Below are positions 16,506 through 26,270 of a DNA stretch of 64,000 nt, in pieces. How positions within the stretch are numbered: position 1 is the first letter of the stretch; each line of letters opens with the position of its first letter. The notes under the pieces were generated by a model, which worked only from the letters and a program-made list of their open reading frames with translations, ran no database searches and was not told where the DNA came from. Source of the stretch: Pasteurella dagmatis. Its GTDB lineage: Bacteria; Pseudomonadota; Gammaproteobacteria; Enterobacterales; Pasteurellaceae. The stretch spans positions 124,001 through 188,000 of the forward strand of contig NZ_LT906448.1 in NCBI RefSeq assembly GCF_900186835.1, given 5' to 3'. Both the position numbers and the translations under genes were made by a program.

Positions 16506-19500
16506 ATGAGGCATATTGTGTTTAATGTTTATTACTCTAACGATTTGGATGTACAAAAAGAAATTTTGTTAAAGATAATGGAAAATACGTTAGATGATCC
16601 TTTTCAGTCTGAAGTGGTTTTAGTACAAAGTCCCGGAATGGCGCAATGGCTAAAATGGCAAATAGCGCAAAAAAAAGGGATAGCAAGTAATATTAAATTT
16701 CCAATGCCAGCGAGCTTTATTTGGCAACAATATTTAGATAATTTGCCACAAGTCGAAGAACAAAGCCAATTCAACAAAACATCAATGACTTGGCGTTTTA
16801 TGCGTTTAGTACCTAATTATTTATCTGGCCAATCATTTAGTACGTTACGCCATTATTTGGCGTATTCTGCGCAATCTGAGCAGTATAAACTCTACCAACT
16901 TGTCCATAAAATTGCCGATCTATTTGACCAATACTTAGTTTATCGTCCTGAATGGCTGAAAGCGTGGGAGAGTGGGCAAGATGATATGGTCGTGCAAAAA
17001 CTTACACAAAAACTACCTGCTAATGATGATCCTATATTGCAACAAATTGTGCAAGATGTGCGTTGGCAGGCGAGTTTATGGCGTGCTTTAGTGCAAGATA
17101 TTCAAGCTGAAACACAAAACGAAAATGTAGTGCATCGTGCCTATTTGCACACACAATTTCTGTCCTTTTTACAGCAAGATTCACCCAAAAATATCCCTAA
17201 ACGTTTATTTATCTTTGGTATTTCAGCCTTGCCGATTGGTTACTTGGAAACATTTAAAGCGTTAAGCTATCATTGTGATGTGCATTTATTTTTTACTAAT
17301 GGTTGCCGTGAATATTGGGGGGATTTGGTCGATCACAAATTCCGTCATAAATTGGCACAAATGCAACGTATTTCTTATTACAACCAACAATCTCACGCAA
17401 TTTATCAAGAAGATCCTACAAAAGCTCTTGAGCAAACTGCAACAGATGAGGAAATCTTAGAAGGGCATCCGTTGCTCTCTAGCTGGGGAAAATTAGGGCG
17501 TGATTTCTTATATTTACTGACAGATCTTGAGCAATCAGAGAATGTAAACAGCGTTGAGGCTTATACTGATCTTTCTGAACGTAATTTATTGTCGCAAGTG
17601 CAAGCTCGAATTTTACGTTTAGATGGTAACACCGGTTTAAATTTCACAGAAAATGACCGCTCTTTAACTTTCCATTCTTGCCATAGTCCAATGCGAGAAG
17701 TGGAAGTGTTGCAAGATTATCTATTGCATTTATTCCAAAATAATCCAGAGATTACACCGAAAGATGTAGTGGTAATGGTGGCGAATATTGATCGCTACAC
17801 GCCTTATATTCAAGCTGTGTTTGGGCAAAAAAAACGAAATGATAAGTCGAGTATTCCGTTTTCGATTTCAGATAATAAACTCTCTGAGAATGACGTGCTG
17901 ATTGCAAGTTTCATTCATTTATTAAAAATGCGTGAGGCTCAATTTACTGCGGAAGAAGTTTTAGCCTTATTGGACATTCCTGCTATTCGCAACAAGTTTC
18001 AAATTGATTTGACTGATTTGGAGCAAGTACATCATTGGGTTGTAAATGCAGGCATTCGTTTTGGTTTAGAGAAAACAACGGATAGCCAACAAACCAATTA
18101 CAATTCATGGCAAGCAGGGCTTGAGCGGATGTTGTTAGGCTATGCGATGAGAGAAGAAAATGGTATTTGGCAAGACAGTCTGGGCTTTGATAACAGCTAT
18201 GGTTTGGGTGGTCAATTAGCTGGCAAACTTGCGGAGTTTATTACTTGTTTGTCGGATTGGTATGAACAAATGCAACAGCCACAACTTGCTTTAAATTGGC
18301 AAGAAAATTTGACCGCACTTTTGGCGAACTTTTTCGATTCAGACGAAGATAATTCAGCAACTTTGCTATATATTCAAGACGTGATTGAGCAATCTATTGC
18401 TCAGATTCAGCAAACACATTTTGCTGAAAATATCAATATTGATGTGATTGCAGATATGCTGGCCTCAGCTTTGGAAGATGACCCAAACACAATGAGGTTT
18501 TTAGCAGGCAAAGTGAATTTCTGCACGCTATTGCCTATGCGTTCAATTCCATTCAAAGTGGTGTGCTTATTGGGAATGAATGATGGTGAATATCCTCGTC
18601 AACAAACACCAAATAGTTTTGACTTAATGAAACATGATCGTCGTAAAGGGGATCGTTTTCGTCGAGATGATGACTGCTATCTTTTCTTAGAAGCATTGCT
18701 TTCTGCACAAGAGTATTTTTATGTGAGCTTTGTTGGACGTTCCATTATAGACAATCAAGCAAAAGAGCCTTCTGTGTTAGTGAGCCAATTATTGGATTAT
18801 GTGGCAGAGAAACTGGCTCAGAATGACGATAAAAATTGGCGTGAGCACTTAGTGCAGCAACATCCAATGACAGCATTTAGTCCAGAAAACTTTACGAAAA
18901 ATGACCGCTCTTTTGCCAAACAGTGGTTGCCATTAGCCAATCGTGAAAATGCAAACCAATTTGAGAATTTCATTCAACCAATTGAGCAAATGTTATTGGA
19001 CGATGACCGCGAAATTAGATTGTCTGAATTGATAGATTTTGTGCAAAATCCAGTGGCTTTTTTCTTTAAGCGTCGTTTAGGAGTGTATCTAACGGGCTTA
19101 GATGAAAGTATTGCTGATACAGAAAATTTCAGTTTAGATGCTTTAGAACAATATCAGATTAATGATGCGTTGCTGTATTGTGATGAAGATGAAACGGATA
19201 CTTTCTTTGCACAACTCAAAATTAAAGGTGCCTTGCCGAGAGGTGAATTTGCGAATATTTATGCGAATAAACAGAAAGAGGCGGTTCAGGAATTAAAAGA
19301 AAAAATTGCCGATTATTTACAACAAGATTATCAAATTCAATCAGTGGATTTGACCTTGAAAACCAGCAAGGGGAAAGTGCGTTTAGTCGGGAATATTGAC
19401 CGCTTATATTATAACCATCGAGTGAGTTGGCGAGTGGGCAGTGTGAAAGACAAACATTGTATTGAAAGTTGGATTTATTACCTTGCACAATGCGCAATGA

Positions 19501-19895
19501 GTGAAGACATTGTCCAACCTCCAATTTATTATGGTAAAAATGAAGAACAAACTTTCAAACCGCTAGAGATGGTAGAGGAATTTACAGTTCGAGAGCAAGC
19601 AATTAATCAGTTATTGGTTTATATTGAAAGCTATTTGCAAACTTATCAACAGTTGCAAATTGTACCTACCACAGACATTTCCTCTTATTTAGATGCAATG
19701 GCGGGCGAAAGTGCGGAAAATTCTTCTGTATTTTTACAGAAATTAAAAGCTATTGCTGAGGGCGGATATATGAGCTCGGGCGATGTATATTGGAAACGTG
19801 TATTCGATCAACAGCAGTTTGATGACAGTTTAATTAAAGAGATTAATGAGCGCACTAAATCTTGGTTTGCATTAATGATTGATCATCTTGAGTAA
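16506..19895 (+). CDS. recC: exodeoxyribonuclease V gamma chain RecC
   Basis: An 1129-residue subunit of RecBCD, the enzyme that processes double-strand ends and recognises Chi. The N-terminal inactive helicase-like domains are clear (VLVQSPGMAQWLKWQIAQKK, PASFIWQQYL, RSIPFKVVCLLGMNDGEYPR) as is the C-terminal nuclease-like fold used to scan for Chi. The start is uncertain: ATG 16506, or GTG 16518 with GAGG 6 bases upstream (VFNVYYSNDL, closer to family length). recB and recD are not adjacent, as in H. influenzae. An uptake signal lies at 18312-18320. It neighbours competence genes, so imported DNA handling and repair are linked in space, though with no proof of shared control. Confidence 0.95.
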   Translation: MRHIVFNVYYSNDLDVQKEILLKIMENTLDDPFQSEVVLVQSPGMAQWLKWQIAQKKGIASNIKFPMPASFIWQQYLDNLPQVEEQSQFNKTSMTWRFMRLVPNYLSGQSFSTLRHYLAYSAQSEQYKLYQLVHKIADLFDQYLVYRPEWLKAWESGQDDMVVQKLTQKLPANDDPILQQIVQDVRWQASLWRALVQDIQAETQNENVVHRAYLHTQFLSFLQQDSPKNIPKRLFIFGISALPIGYLETFKALSYHCDVHLFFTNGCREYWGDLVDHKFRHKLAQMQRISYYNQQSHAIYQEDPTKALEQTATDEEILEGHPLLSSWGKLGRDFLYLLTDLEQSENVNSVEAYTDLSERNLLSQVQARILRLDGNTGLNFTENDRSLTFHSCHSPMREVEVLQDYLLHLFQNNPEITPKDVVVMVANIDRYTPYIQAVFGQKKRNDKSSIPFSISDNKLSENDVLIASFIHLLKMREAQFTAEEVLALLDIPAIRNKFQIDLTDLEQVHHWVVNAGIRFGLEKTTDSQQTNYNSWQAGLERMLLGYAMREENGIWQDSLGFDNSYGLGGQLAGKLAEFITCLSDWYEQMQQPQLALNWQENLTALLANFFDSDEDNSATLLYIQDVIEQSIAQIQQTHFAENINIDVIADMLASALEDDPNTMRFLAGKVNFCTLLPMRSIPFKVVCLLGMNDGEYPRQQTPNSFDLMKHDRRKGDRFRRDDDCYLFLEALLSAQEYFYVSFVGRSIIDNQAKEPSVLVSQLLDYVAEKLAQNDDKNWREHLVQQHPMTAFSPENFTKNDRSFAKQWLPLANRENANQFENFIQPIEQMLLDDDREIRLSELIDFVQNPVAFFFKRRLGVYLTGLDESIADTENFSLDALEQYQINDALLYCDEDETDTFFAQLKIKGALPRGEFANIYANKQKEAVQELKEKIADYLQQDYQIQSVDLTLKTSKGKVRLVGNIDRLYYNHRVSWRVGSVKDKHCIESWIYYLAQCAMSEDIVQPPIYYGKNEEQTFKPLEMVEEFTVREQAINQLLVYIESYLQTYQQLQIVPTTDISSYLDAMAGESAENSSVFLQKLKAIAEGGYMSSGDVYWKRVFDQQQFDDSLIKEINERTKSWFALMIDHLE

Positions 19896-19910
19896 GAGAT
19901 GGAAAAGCAA

Positions 19911-19937
19911 AAAGCACTCAATGAAGAGTGCTTTTTT
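19911..19937. terminator. bidirectional terminator between recC and rimI
   Basis: A stem AGCACTC / GAGTGCT with loop AATGAA has T6 on one side and A-rich sequence on the other. It lies between convergent genes. Confidence 0.85.
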
Positions 19938-19959
19938 ATTGGGTAATTTATTGTTTTAT

Positions 19960-20403
19960 TTAGAGATATAACGCCATTACAATGGCATTTTCGCGCTTAT
20001 TATCTTTGGTTGGATAATAATTCTTGCGGATATCCACTTCATTGAAACCCAGTTGTTCGTAAAGTGTTTTAGCTATGTGGTTGGATTCTCTGACTTCCAG
20101 CCATAAAGTCATAATCCGGCGAGCTTTGAGCCTTTCGATTAAATCTAATAATAGCATTTTCCCTAAGCCTTTGCCTTGTTGTGATGGTTCAACCGCAATA
20201 TTAAATAGGGTCGCTTCGTCTAACACTGTTTGGCAGATAGCAAATGCGACAATGTTGTCATCTTGTAATAATTTTAAATTCACATAGCGGTCGCCGTGCG
20301 TATTTTTTAGCGTTCCCATTGTCCAAGGTGTGATGTGTGCAGCTTGTTCAATTTCAAATAGACGGTCAAAATCAGTTTCTTTAATTGTTTGAATTGTTAA
20401 CAT
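19960..20403 (-). CDS. rimI: ribosomal protein S18 alanine N-acetyltransferase
   Basis: A 147-residue GNAT-family enzyme that transfers acetyl from acetyl-CoA to the N-terminus of ribosomal protein S18. The acetyl-CoA binding motif is QQGKGLGKMLLLDLI, preceded by LFNIAVEPS, and the C-terminus has the ARRIMTLWLEVRESN segment typical of RimI. Length matches E. coli RimI (148). Its ATG overlaps the end of holD by 7 bases, matching the holD-rimI order of enterobacteria. Confidence 0.95.
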   Translation of the reverse strand: MLTIQTIKETDFDRLFEIEQAAHITPWTMGTLKNTHGDRYVNLKLLQDDNIVAFAICQTVLDEATLFNIAVEPSQQGKGLGKMLLLDLIERLKARRIMTLWLEVRESNHIAKTLYEQLGFNEVDIRKNYYPTKDNKRENAIVMALYL

Positions 20404-20813
20404 TGTGGACTCGTTTGAATTTGTTTCCAGAGTTGGCGCTTGGCTTGATGATCTTGCTTAAATTGTTGCCAGTCTGTGGTTTGCCAAATGCTGTTGGCTT
20501 GATGGCAAAGGGATAAAGTGCGGTCAATTTTTTCGTGATTTTCGCTGAGTAACCAATAATTCAGTTTTTGTGTTGGTTTAAGGTGCTGTGCTTGTTGGAA
20601 ATCTACACATATATATTCTTGCTCATTTAACGATAAGCTGAGCAGAACATCTTTTAGCAATGCTGAGTTTGAGGCAATTTCACTATCGCAAACGATAATT
20701 AAACGAATATGCTCGCTTAAAACAATATTCACAACGCCTTTTAAGCGTTCTGGGTGTTTTAATTGCCACTGGGTAATACCCATTTCTTGTAGCATAAGAT
20801 CGCGTCTATTCAT
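20397..20813 (-). CDS. holD: DNA polymerase III psi subunit
   Basis: A 138-residue protein matching HolD in size (E. coli 137) and in position directly upstream of rimI. The N-terminus NRRDLMLQEMGITQWQLKHP carries the LQEMGITQW-like psi signature that packs against chi; the WQLxxP segment is also typical. Psi bridges the clamp loader and chi-SSB at the replication fork. The rest is poorly conserved across the family. An uptake signal lies at 20516-20524. Confidence 0.9.
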   Translation of the reverse strand: MNRRDLMLQEMGITQWQLKHPERLKGVVNIVLSEHIRLIIVCDSEIASNSALLKDVLLSLSLNEQEYICVDFQQAQHLKPTQKLNYWLLSENHEKIDRTLSLCHQANSIWQTTDWQQFKQDHQAKRQLWKQIQTSPQC

Positions 20814-20889
20814 TCTATTTTCTTCATCGGGATTGGTTTTTCTTTTATAATGCTGGTAATTTTAACCAATAACCCATAGGATTAACAGC

Positions 20890-21876
20890 GTGATTTCTCT
20901 TGAGAGCCAAGTCTTACAACGCCATCCCCATTTTTTTGCTAATAAATCCGTGCTTTTTGCTGGTGGAATTAATGATCATTTCCCACAACAAGTTTCAGCT
21001 CAACGTGTTGATGTTTGGAGCTGGTATTTTGATTATGCTAACCAGCATCAATCAGTAAATTTCAGTGTAGAATGTAATGTTAACGCTGATTTGATCGTTT
21101 TCTATTGGAGCAAGAACAAACAAGAAGTGCAGTTTCAATTAATGCATTTATTATCTCAATCTGAAGTTGGGCAAGAGGTTTTAATTATTGGGGAAAATCG
21201 CTGTGGTGTTCGCTCAGCAGAGAAAATGCTAGAGCCTTATGGTGATATTGCGAAAATTGATTCTGCACGCCGTTGTGGGTTGTATCATTTTTCTCTCAAA
21301 AATCCACCGCACTTTGAGTTAGAAAAGCATTGGAAAACTTACCAACATTCTAAACTTCAAGATCTCACAGTGTATAGCTTGCCGGGCGTGTTTAGTGCAA
21401 ATGAATTAGATGCGGGAACAGACTTACTGTTATCGACAATCGATCAATCTATTCGTGGCAAAGTGTTGGATCTTGGCTGTGGTGCGGGCGTAATTGGCGC
21501 TTATATCAAGCAACAAAATCCAAAAACACAAGTGATAATGACGGATATTCACGCAATGGCATTGGCTTCGGCAAAACGTACATTAGCGGAAAATAAACTG
21601 GAAGCTGATGTGCTAGCGAGTGATGTGTTCTCTCATATTGAAGGAAAATTTGATTTAATTATTTCGAATCCGCCATTCCACGACGGTGTTGATACCGCCT
21701 ATCGTGCAGTGAGTGAGTTAATCAGCAAAGCAAAATGGCATTTAACTCAAGGTGGTGAATTGCGTATCGTAGCTAATGCGTTTTTACCTTACCCTGATTT
21801 ACTAGATAAGCATTTTGGTTCGCATCAGGTGTTAGCAAAGACCAACAAATTTAAAGTATATTCAGTGAGATATTAA
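20890..21876 (+). CDS. rsmC: 16S rRNA guanine-1207 N2-methyltransferase
   Basis: A 328-residue methyltransferase that modifies G1207 of 16S rRNA in the 30S subunit. It has a pseudo-domain (residues 1-160) followed by an active Rossmann domain with the AdoMet motif KVLDLGCGAGVIGAY and catalytic ISNPPFHDG. It uses a GTG start with AGGA about 9 bases upstream; MISLESQVLQRHPHFF matches the Haemophilus RsmC N-terminus. It is divergent from holD. A -10-like TATAAT lies at 20846-20851. A reverse uptake signal lies at 21306-21314. Confidence 0.95.
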   Translation: MISLESQVLQRHPHFFANKSVLFAGGINDHFPQQVSAQRVDVWSWYFDYANQHQSVNFSVECNVNADLIVFYWSKNKQEVQFQLMHLLSQSEVGQEVLIIGENRCGVRSAEKMLEPYGDIAKIDSARRCGLYHFSLKNPPHFELEKHWKTYQHSKLQDLTVYSLPGVFSANELDAGTDLLLSTIDQSIRGKVLDLGCGAGVIGAYIKQQNPKTQVIMTDIHAMALASAKRTLAENKLEADVLASDVFSHIEGKFDLIISNPPFHDGVDTAYRAVSELISKAKWHLTQGGELRIVANAFLPYPDLLDKHFGSHQVLAKTNKFKVYSVRY

Positions 21877-21885
21877 TAAAAAAAG

Positions 21886-21911
21886 AAGGCGGATATTCAA
21901 TCCGCCTTTTT
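21886..21911. terminator. bidirectional terminator between rsmC and afuC
   Basis: A 9-bp stem AAGGCGGAT / ATCCGCCTT with a 5-base loop is followed by TTT and preceded by A-rich sequence. It lies between convergent genes. Confidence 0.88.
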
Positions 21912-21927
21912 GCTATTTAAGTTTATG

Positions 21928-22977
21928 TTATTCAGGTTTGAGTAAGAAGACACCATGCTCCGTTAAATGCACATAAGCTTCTTTCTGATTTGCATCAAAT
22001 TGCTCTGGGTTAGTGTTAATTAATAAATCGTTACCACCCCAATTTGCCACTATTTCCCAATGATTGCCCATATAGACAGCACTTTTAATCGTACAACGTT
22101 GCGATTCTTCACCTATTTGCTTGAGTATCACAGCTTCAGGGCGAATACCAACTAAGCAATCGCCATCAGCTAATCCAAATTGCGATGCTGTCGCAAGCGT
22201 GAATTGATAGCCGTTGACGGTTACTTGATTTTGATGAACAGTGCCTTTGAAGATACTTGATTCGCCCATAAAGTTCGCTAAGAACAATGAGTTTGGACGT
22301 AAGTACAATTCTTTCGCTGGCGCTTGCTGCATAATTTTACCTTTATGCATCACGATAACTTCATCCGAAACTGCAAATGCTTCAGTTTGGTCGTGCGTGA
22401 CGTAAAGAGATGTAATGCCTAAACGTTGTTGTAATTCACGAATTTTCTCACGCATTGAACGGCGTAAGTTAGCATCAAGGTTACTTAAAGGCTCATCAAA
22501 TAATAAAACTTTCGGTTTGAGAACAAGTGCCCTCGCGAGTGCTACACGTTGTTGTTGACCTCCTGAAATTTGATCCACATAGCGCTCTTCAAAGCCTGCT
22601 AAATCCACCAATTCTAATGCTTCTTTCACACGTTGCTGGCGCTCTTCTTTGCTTACGCCTTGCATTTTTAAACCGTAACCTACATTATCGCCAATCGACA
22701 TATGTGGGAATAAGGCATAGGACTGGAACACGATACAAATATCACGATTTTGAATGGATGATTTTGTAACATCTTCACCATCAATGAAAATTTGTCCTGA
22801 CGTTGGGCTTTCTAAACCTGCGACTAAACGTAGCACTGTTGTTTTACCACAACCAGATGGACCTAATAAAGTCACCATTGTGCCACGTTTAATATTTAGG
22901 TTTAAGTTATCAATTACCACTGCTTTGCCGAAAGCTTTAGTGATATTTTTTAATACTAAGAAATCATTATTACTCAT
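21928..22977 (-). CDS. afuC: AfuC/FbpC-type ABC transporter ATPase
   Basis: A 349-residue ATPase of the CUT1/iron-type importer family. Walker A is [11 protein letters not shown], the Q-loop lies in [14 protein letters not shown], the signature is [15 protein letters not shown], Walker B is [13 protein letters not shown], and a TOBE-like regulatory tail ends the protein ([12 protein letters not shown]). It closely resembles the H. influenzae protein named FbpC2/AfuC. The name means ferric uptake, but published work on A. pleuropneumoniae AfuABC showed hexose-phosphate import. I start at ATG 22975-22977 ([11 protein letters not shown]); the TTG two codons upstream is unlikely. It is the last gene of afuAAABC. 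Confidence 0.93.
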   Translation of the reverse strand: MSNNDFLVLKNITKAFGKAVVIDNLNLNIKRGTMVTLLGPSGCGKTTVLRLVAGLESPTSGQIFIDGEDVTKSSIQNRDICIVFQSYALFPHMSIGDNVGYGLKMQGVSKEERQQRVKEALELVDLAGFEERYVDQISGGQQQRVALARALVLKPKVLLFDEPLSNLDANLRRSMREKIRELQQRLGITSLYVTHDQTEAFAVSDEVIVMHKGKIMQQAPAKELYLRPNSLFLANFMGESSIFKGTVHQNQVTVNGYQFTLATASQFGLADGDCLVGIRPEAVILKQIGEESQRCTIKSAVYMGNHWEIVANWGGNDLLINTNPEQFDANQKEAYVHLTEHGVFLLKPE

Positions 22978-22992
22978 ATTCAACTACCTATA

Positions 22993-25062
22993 TTAATTCA
23001 TTTTTTTCGCTTTCGAACGTGAAATGCGGGTATCACCCACTATCCAGTCAAAGAACAAAATAATCGACATCATCACGACAATGAGGATTGAACCATAAGC
23101 GATAGCGATACCATATTCGCCGTCTTCAACGCGGTTCAAAATGTATGATGTTGCCACACGAGTATCTGCAGTCACTAAGAAGATAATCGCACTTACTGTT
23201 GTCATTGAGCGAACGAAACTGGTCACTAATGCAGATAACAAGGCTGGTTTCAATAGTGGGAACACCACGTACCAAATGGTTTTCAATGAGCTGCCTTTTA
23301 ATGATAGTGAGGCTTCATCGAGTGATTTATCGAGTTGTCCTAAACCTGCAATTGCAGCACGCATACCCACTGGCATATTACGCATTACCATTGAAAGAAC
23401 GATGATCATTGCAGTACCGGTTAAGTAAATTGGTGAGCTATTGAAGGCGATGATATAAGACACCCCAGCCACTGTACCCGGTACAGCAAAGCAGAGTAGC
23501 GTTAAGAACTCTAATGTTTTCTTACCTTTAAACTCACGACGCACTGTAATGTAGGCAATCAATAAACCAAATAATGCAGTAATTGGAGCCGCACTTGCTG
23601 CGAAAATTACGGTTTGGATCAATGATGGCCAAGCACCATCACTAAAGCCTTGTCCGAATAATGTTTCGTAGTTTTTGAGTGTTAATGTGTAGTCAACCCC
23701 CCAGTTAACTGTAAAGCTACCATAGAAAATACTGCCGTATAGCACCACATTGAAGATGATCCAGATTGCAAGGAAAGTAATGATCAACATTTTAAGTAGA
23801 TTTGGCAATTCTTGCACTTCGCCACGATAAGATTTACCTGAAACGGTTACGTATGAGCGTTTACCAATCCATAAATATTGCACCACGAAAATCGCAAGTG
23901 AGAACATTAATAAGATGGTACCGAGCGTACTTGCTGAAGCGTAATCTAGTTGTGAACCTGCAATATAAAAATAAATCTGTGTTGCAATCACGTCGAAGCT
24001 ACCACCAAGCACTAACGGTGTACTAAAGTCTGCCAAGGATTGAATGGCTACTACTAAGAATGAGTTAGCAAGTGCTGGTTTTAATAATGGGAAAATAATA
24101 TGCCAAAACGCTTGATAACGGTTTGAACGTAATGTGTAAGCTGCTTCTTCAATCGAGGGGTGAATAGATTTTAATGCACCTTCTAAAATCATAAATGACA
24201 TTGGTGTTAAGGCGAGTGTATGTGCAATTACAATACCTGTGAAACCATAAAGCCAGTTACTGCTGAAACCTAAATACTCCACTAGGAAAGCGGTCACATA
24301 GCCTGAACGGCCAAGCATTAAAGTTACCCCAAGACCAACTACGAAAGGTGGTGTTACGATAGGTAAAATAGAGAAAATTTTACCGATAAATGCAGTGCGC
24401 TTAGCAATTCTTGTAGTATATAAAGCGAAGGCTAAACCAAAGAATGTGGATAAAATTCCAACTGTCGAAGACACTGCGAGTGAGTTTCCAACCACGCGTG
24501 CCACATACGGCTGCTGAACAATAGAGAGCACTTGCTCAGGTTGAAATTCCCCTTTATCGAAGAACATTGAAAGCAAGATTGCAAATGTTGGATAAACAAT
24601 AAAGAAGGAAATACTCATCACGATCGCAATCAAAGAGGCGATAACAAATTTATCACCTTGCATCACTTTTAGTTTTGCCAATGCATCAGTTGCTAAAGCT
24701 AAAAGTGCAATCATTAAAATAATGATCGAATACCCTAAACTAAAATCCGTAGCAGTCGCTGAAATAAATACGAATAAGAAAATACTAATTACCGCACCTA
24801 ATTCAAATTTTGCTCGGCGAGTTTGTGAGTCAGAGTCTTGTTGAGGGAAAAGTAAAGAGAAAAGTGGGAAGAGAAGCATTGGTAGAAACCAAAGCCAACT
24901 GAGGTTTAGGGTTGACCAACCCATCGCCTCAAATAGCTCATCAGATGTCGAATCTAATAAGCCATAATCGAGTGCTTTGGAGGGCAATAATATAAAGCCT
25001 AACCAAGCAAAGAGCATCCAAAGTAAAGCAGGATTACACGTAAATAGTTTATTCTGCCTCAT
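22993..25062 (-). CDS. afuB: AfuB-type ABC transporter permease, two fused domains
   Basis: A 689-residue inner-membrane protein with about 14 helices and two tandem permease domains, each with an EAA-type loop that docks the ATPase (IEEAAYTLRSNRYQAFWHII and LDEASLSLKGSSLKTIWYVV). One chain therefore supplies the whole channel. The N-terminal 130 residues add extra helices and a charged loop (QQDSDSQTRRAKFE). It ends 15 bases before afuC and begins 162 bases after the last afuA, a gap containing a strong hairpin. The substrate is most likely phosphorylated sugar by analogy with characterised AfuABC; iron is the older suggestion. Confidence 0.92.
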   Translation of the reverse strand: MRQNKLFTCNPALLWMLFAWLGFILLPSKALDYGLLDSTSDELFEAMGWSTLNLSWLWFLPMLLFPLFSLLFPQQDSDSQTRRAKFELGAVISIFLFVFISATATDFSLGYSIIILMIALLALATDALAKLKVMQGDKFVIASLIAIVMSISFFIVYPTFAILLSMFFDKGEFQPEQVLSIVQQPYVARVVGNSLAVSSTVGILSTFFGLAFALYTTRIAKRTAFIGKIFSILPIVTPPFVVGLGVTLMLGRSGYVTAFLVEYLGFSSNWLYGFTGIVIAHTLALTPMSFMILEGALKSIHPSIEEAAYTLRSNRYQAFWHIIFPLLKPALANSFLVVAIQSLADFSTPLVLGGSFDVIATQIYFYIAGSQLDYASASTLGTILLMFSLAIFVVQYLWIGKRSYVTVSGKSYRGEVQELPNLLKMLIITFLAIWIIFNVVLYGSIFYGSFTVNWGVDYTLTLKNYETLFGQGFSDGAWPSLIQTVIFAASAAPITALFGLLIAYITVRREFKGKKTLEFLTLLCFAVPGTVAGVSYIIAFNSSPIYLTGTAMIIVLSMVMRNMPVGMRAAIAGLGQLDKSLDEASLSLKGSSLKTIWYVVFPLLKPALLSALVTSFVRSMTTVSAIIFLVTADTRVATSYILNRVEDGEYGIAIAYGSILIVVMMSIILFFDWIVGDTRISRSKAKKMN

Positions 25063-25094
25063 AAAAAACCTCTAATTAATAAGCAGTAAGACAT

Positions 25095-25128
25095 TTCATT
25101 CAATAGCGAAAAAACGCTATTGAATGAA
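25095..25128. other. 14-bp perfect hairpin between the afuA array and afuB
   Basis: TTCATTCAATAGCG and CGCTATTGAATGAA flank a loop of six A (six U in the minus-strand transcript). There is no T-run after the stem, so this looks like a stabilising or attenuating structure, not a full terminator. Such hairpins between binding-protein and permease genes commonly keep binding-protein levels high. Confidence 0.75.
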
Positions 25129-25223
25129 GAATTTATCAAATAACACTGAATATATCATCAATTATTATAACGATTAGTCAGTTTTATTTGATTGTTCATT
25201 TTTGATAAGGAAAACAACGCAAT

Positions 25224-26258
25224 TTATTGTGCAAGTTTTACATCATCAACCCATTTTTTGATTAAGCGTTTTCTTTCTTCTGATGAACCATATTTGTCAA
25301 AATCATAATCAATTAAATTAATCGATTTAAAATCTAATGAATATGGAGATTGTTTCGCTTCAGTGTTCGTCAAAATTTGGTGAGTTTCCCCTTTTTGCCA
25401 AGATAATTCTTGTGCTTCTTGTGAAAGAGCCCAATCCACAAAGAGTTTTGCATTTTCCAAATTGCGAGCGCCTTTAATCACACTCACGCCACCGATTTCA
25501 TAGCCAGTGCCTTCACAAGGTACGATTAATTCAACTGGTGCACCTTTTTCTTTCTCGATAGAGTGTTCGTGTAAGAAACCGATACCAATTGAGGCTTCGC
25601 CTCGTGCTGTGTTGCGTGTCGCAGTATTTCCGGATTTAGTATATTGCGATACATTTTTATGCAATGCTTTGAGATATTTAAAGCTTTCTTCCTCACCCCA
25701 AAGCTGAATAAAGGTAGCTAGTGCGGTATAAGCTGTACCAGAACTTTGTGGATCTGCAGATTGAATTTCATTTTTCAATCGAGGATCTATTAAGTCTTTC
25801 CAGCATTTAGGAACTGGAATACCTAATTTATTTAAACGCTCAGTATTTACACCAAAGCCTAACACACCTAAATAAATCGCAGAGGTGTAATGTCCTTTTC
25901 GTTTTGCAGGATCTTGTAATTCAGCGGGAATAAATTTCAAGTTAGGCGATTTATAAGGTATTAAAAGCCCCATTTCACCTGCTTGTGAATGTGGATCTAA
26001 AGTACCACCGTACCACACATCACCTTGTGGATTTTCTTTCTCCGCTTCAATGCGTGCCAAAATCGCCCCAGTCCCAGCACGAATGTGACTAACTTTTACA
26101 TTGTGCTTTTTACCAAAAGCCTCAACTTCTTGCTCACACATTGTATTTTGCGCACTACAATAAACAGTCAGGCGTCCTTCTGCATTAGCTTGCAATGCTA
26201 GAAGTGCGCTACCGAATAAAAGTGCGGTCGAAATAGTAGAAATTTTGAATTTTTTCAT
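25224..26258 (-). CDS. afuA: AfuA-type periplasmic binding protein, third copy in transcript order
   Basis: A 344-residue binding protein with a Sec signal peptide (MKKFKISTISTALLFGSALL, then ALQANA|EGR). The two-lobe type 2 fold is recognised by GRLTVYCSAQN, DVWYGGTLDP, ADPQSSGTAYTALATF and IVPCEGTGYE. The paired iron-binding tyrosines of true FbpA are not apparent. At the positions that I recall binding sugar phosphate in A. pleuropneumoniae AfuA (His205, Asp206, Glu229 of the mature chain), this copy has His230, Glu231 and Glu254. It starts 12 bases after copy 2, with GAGGAG upstream, and is followed by the hairpin and afuB. Confidence 0.9.
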   Translation of the reverse strand: MKKFKISTISTALLFGSALLALQANAEGRLTVYCSAQNTMCEQEVEAFGKKHNVKVSHIRAGTGAILARIEAEKENPQGDVWYGGTLDPHSQAGEMGLLIPYKSPNLKFIPAELQDPAKRKGHYTSAIYLGVLGFGVNTERLNKLGIPVPKCWKDLIDPRLKNEIQSADPQSSGTAYTALATFIQLWGEEESFKYLKALHKNVSQYTKSGNTATRNTARGEASIGIGFLHEHSIEKEKGAPVELIVPCEGTGYEIGGVSVIKGARNLENAKLFVDWALSQEAQELSWQKGETHQILTNTEAKQSPYSLDFKSINLIDYDFDKYGSSEERKRLIKKWVDDVKLAQ

Positions 26259-26270
26259 TCTAACTCCTCG

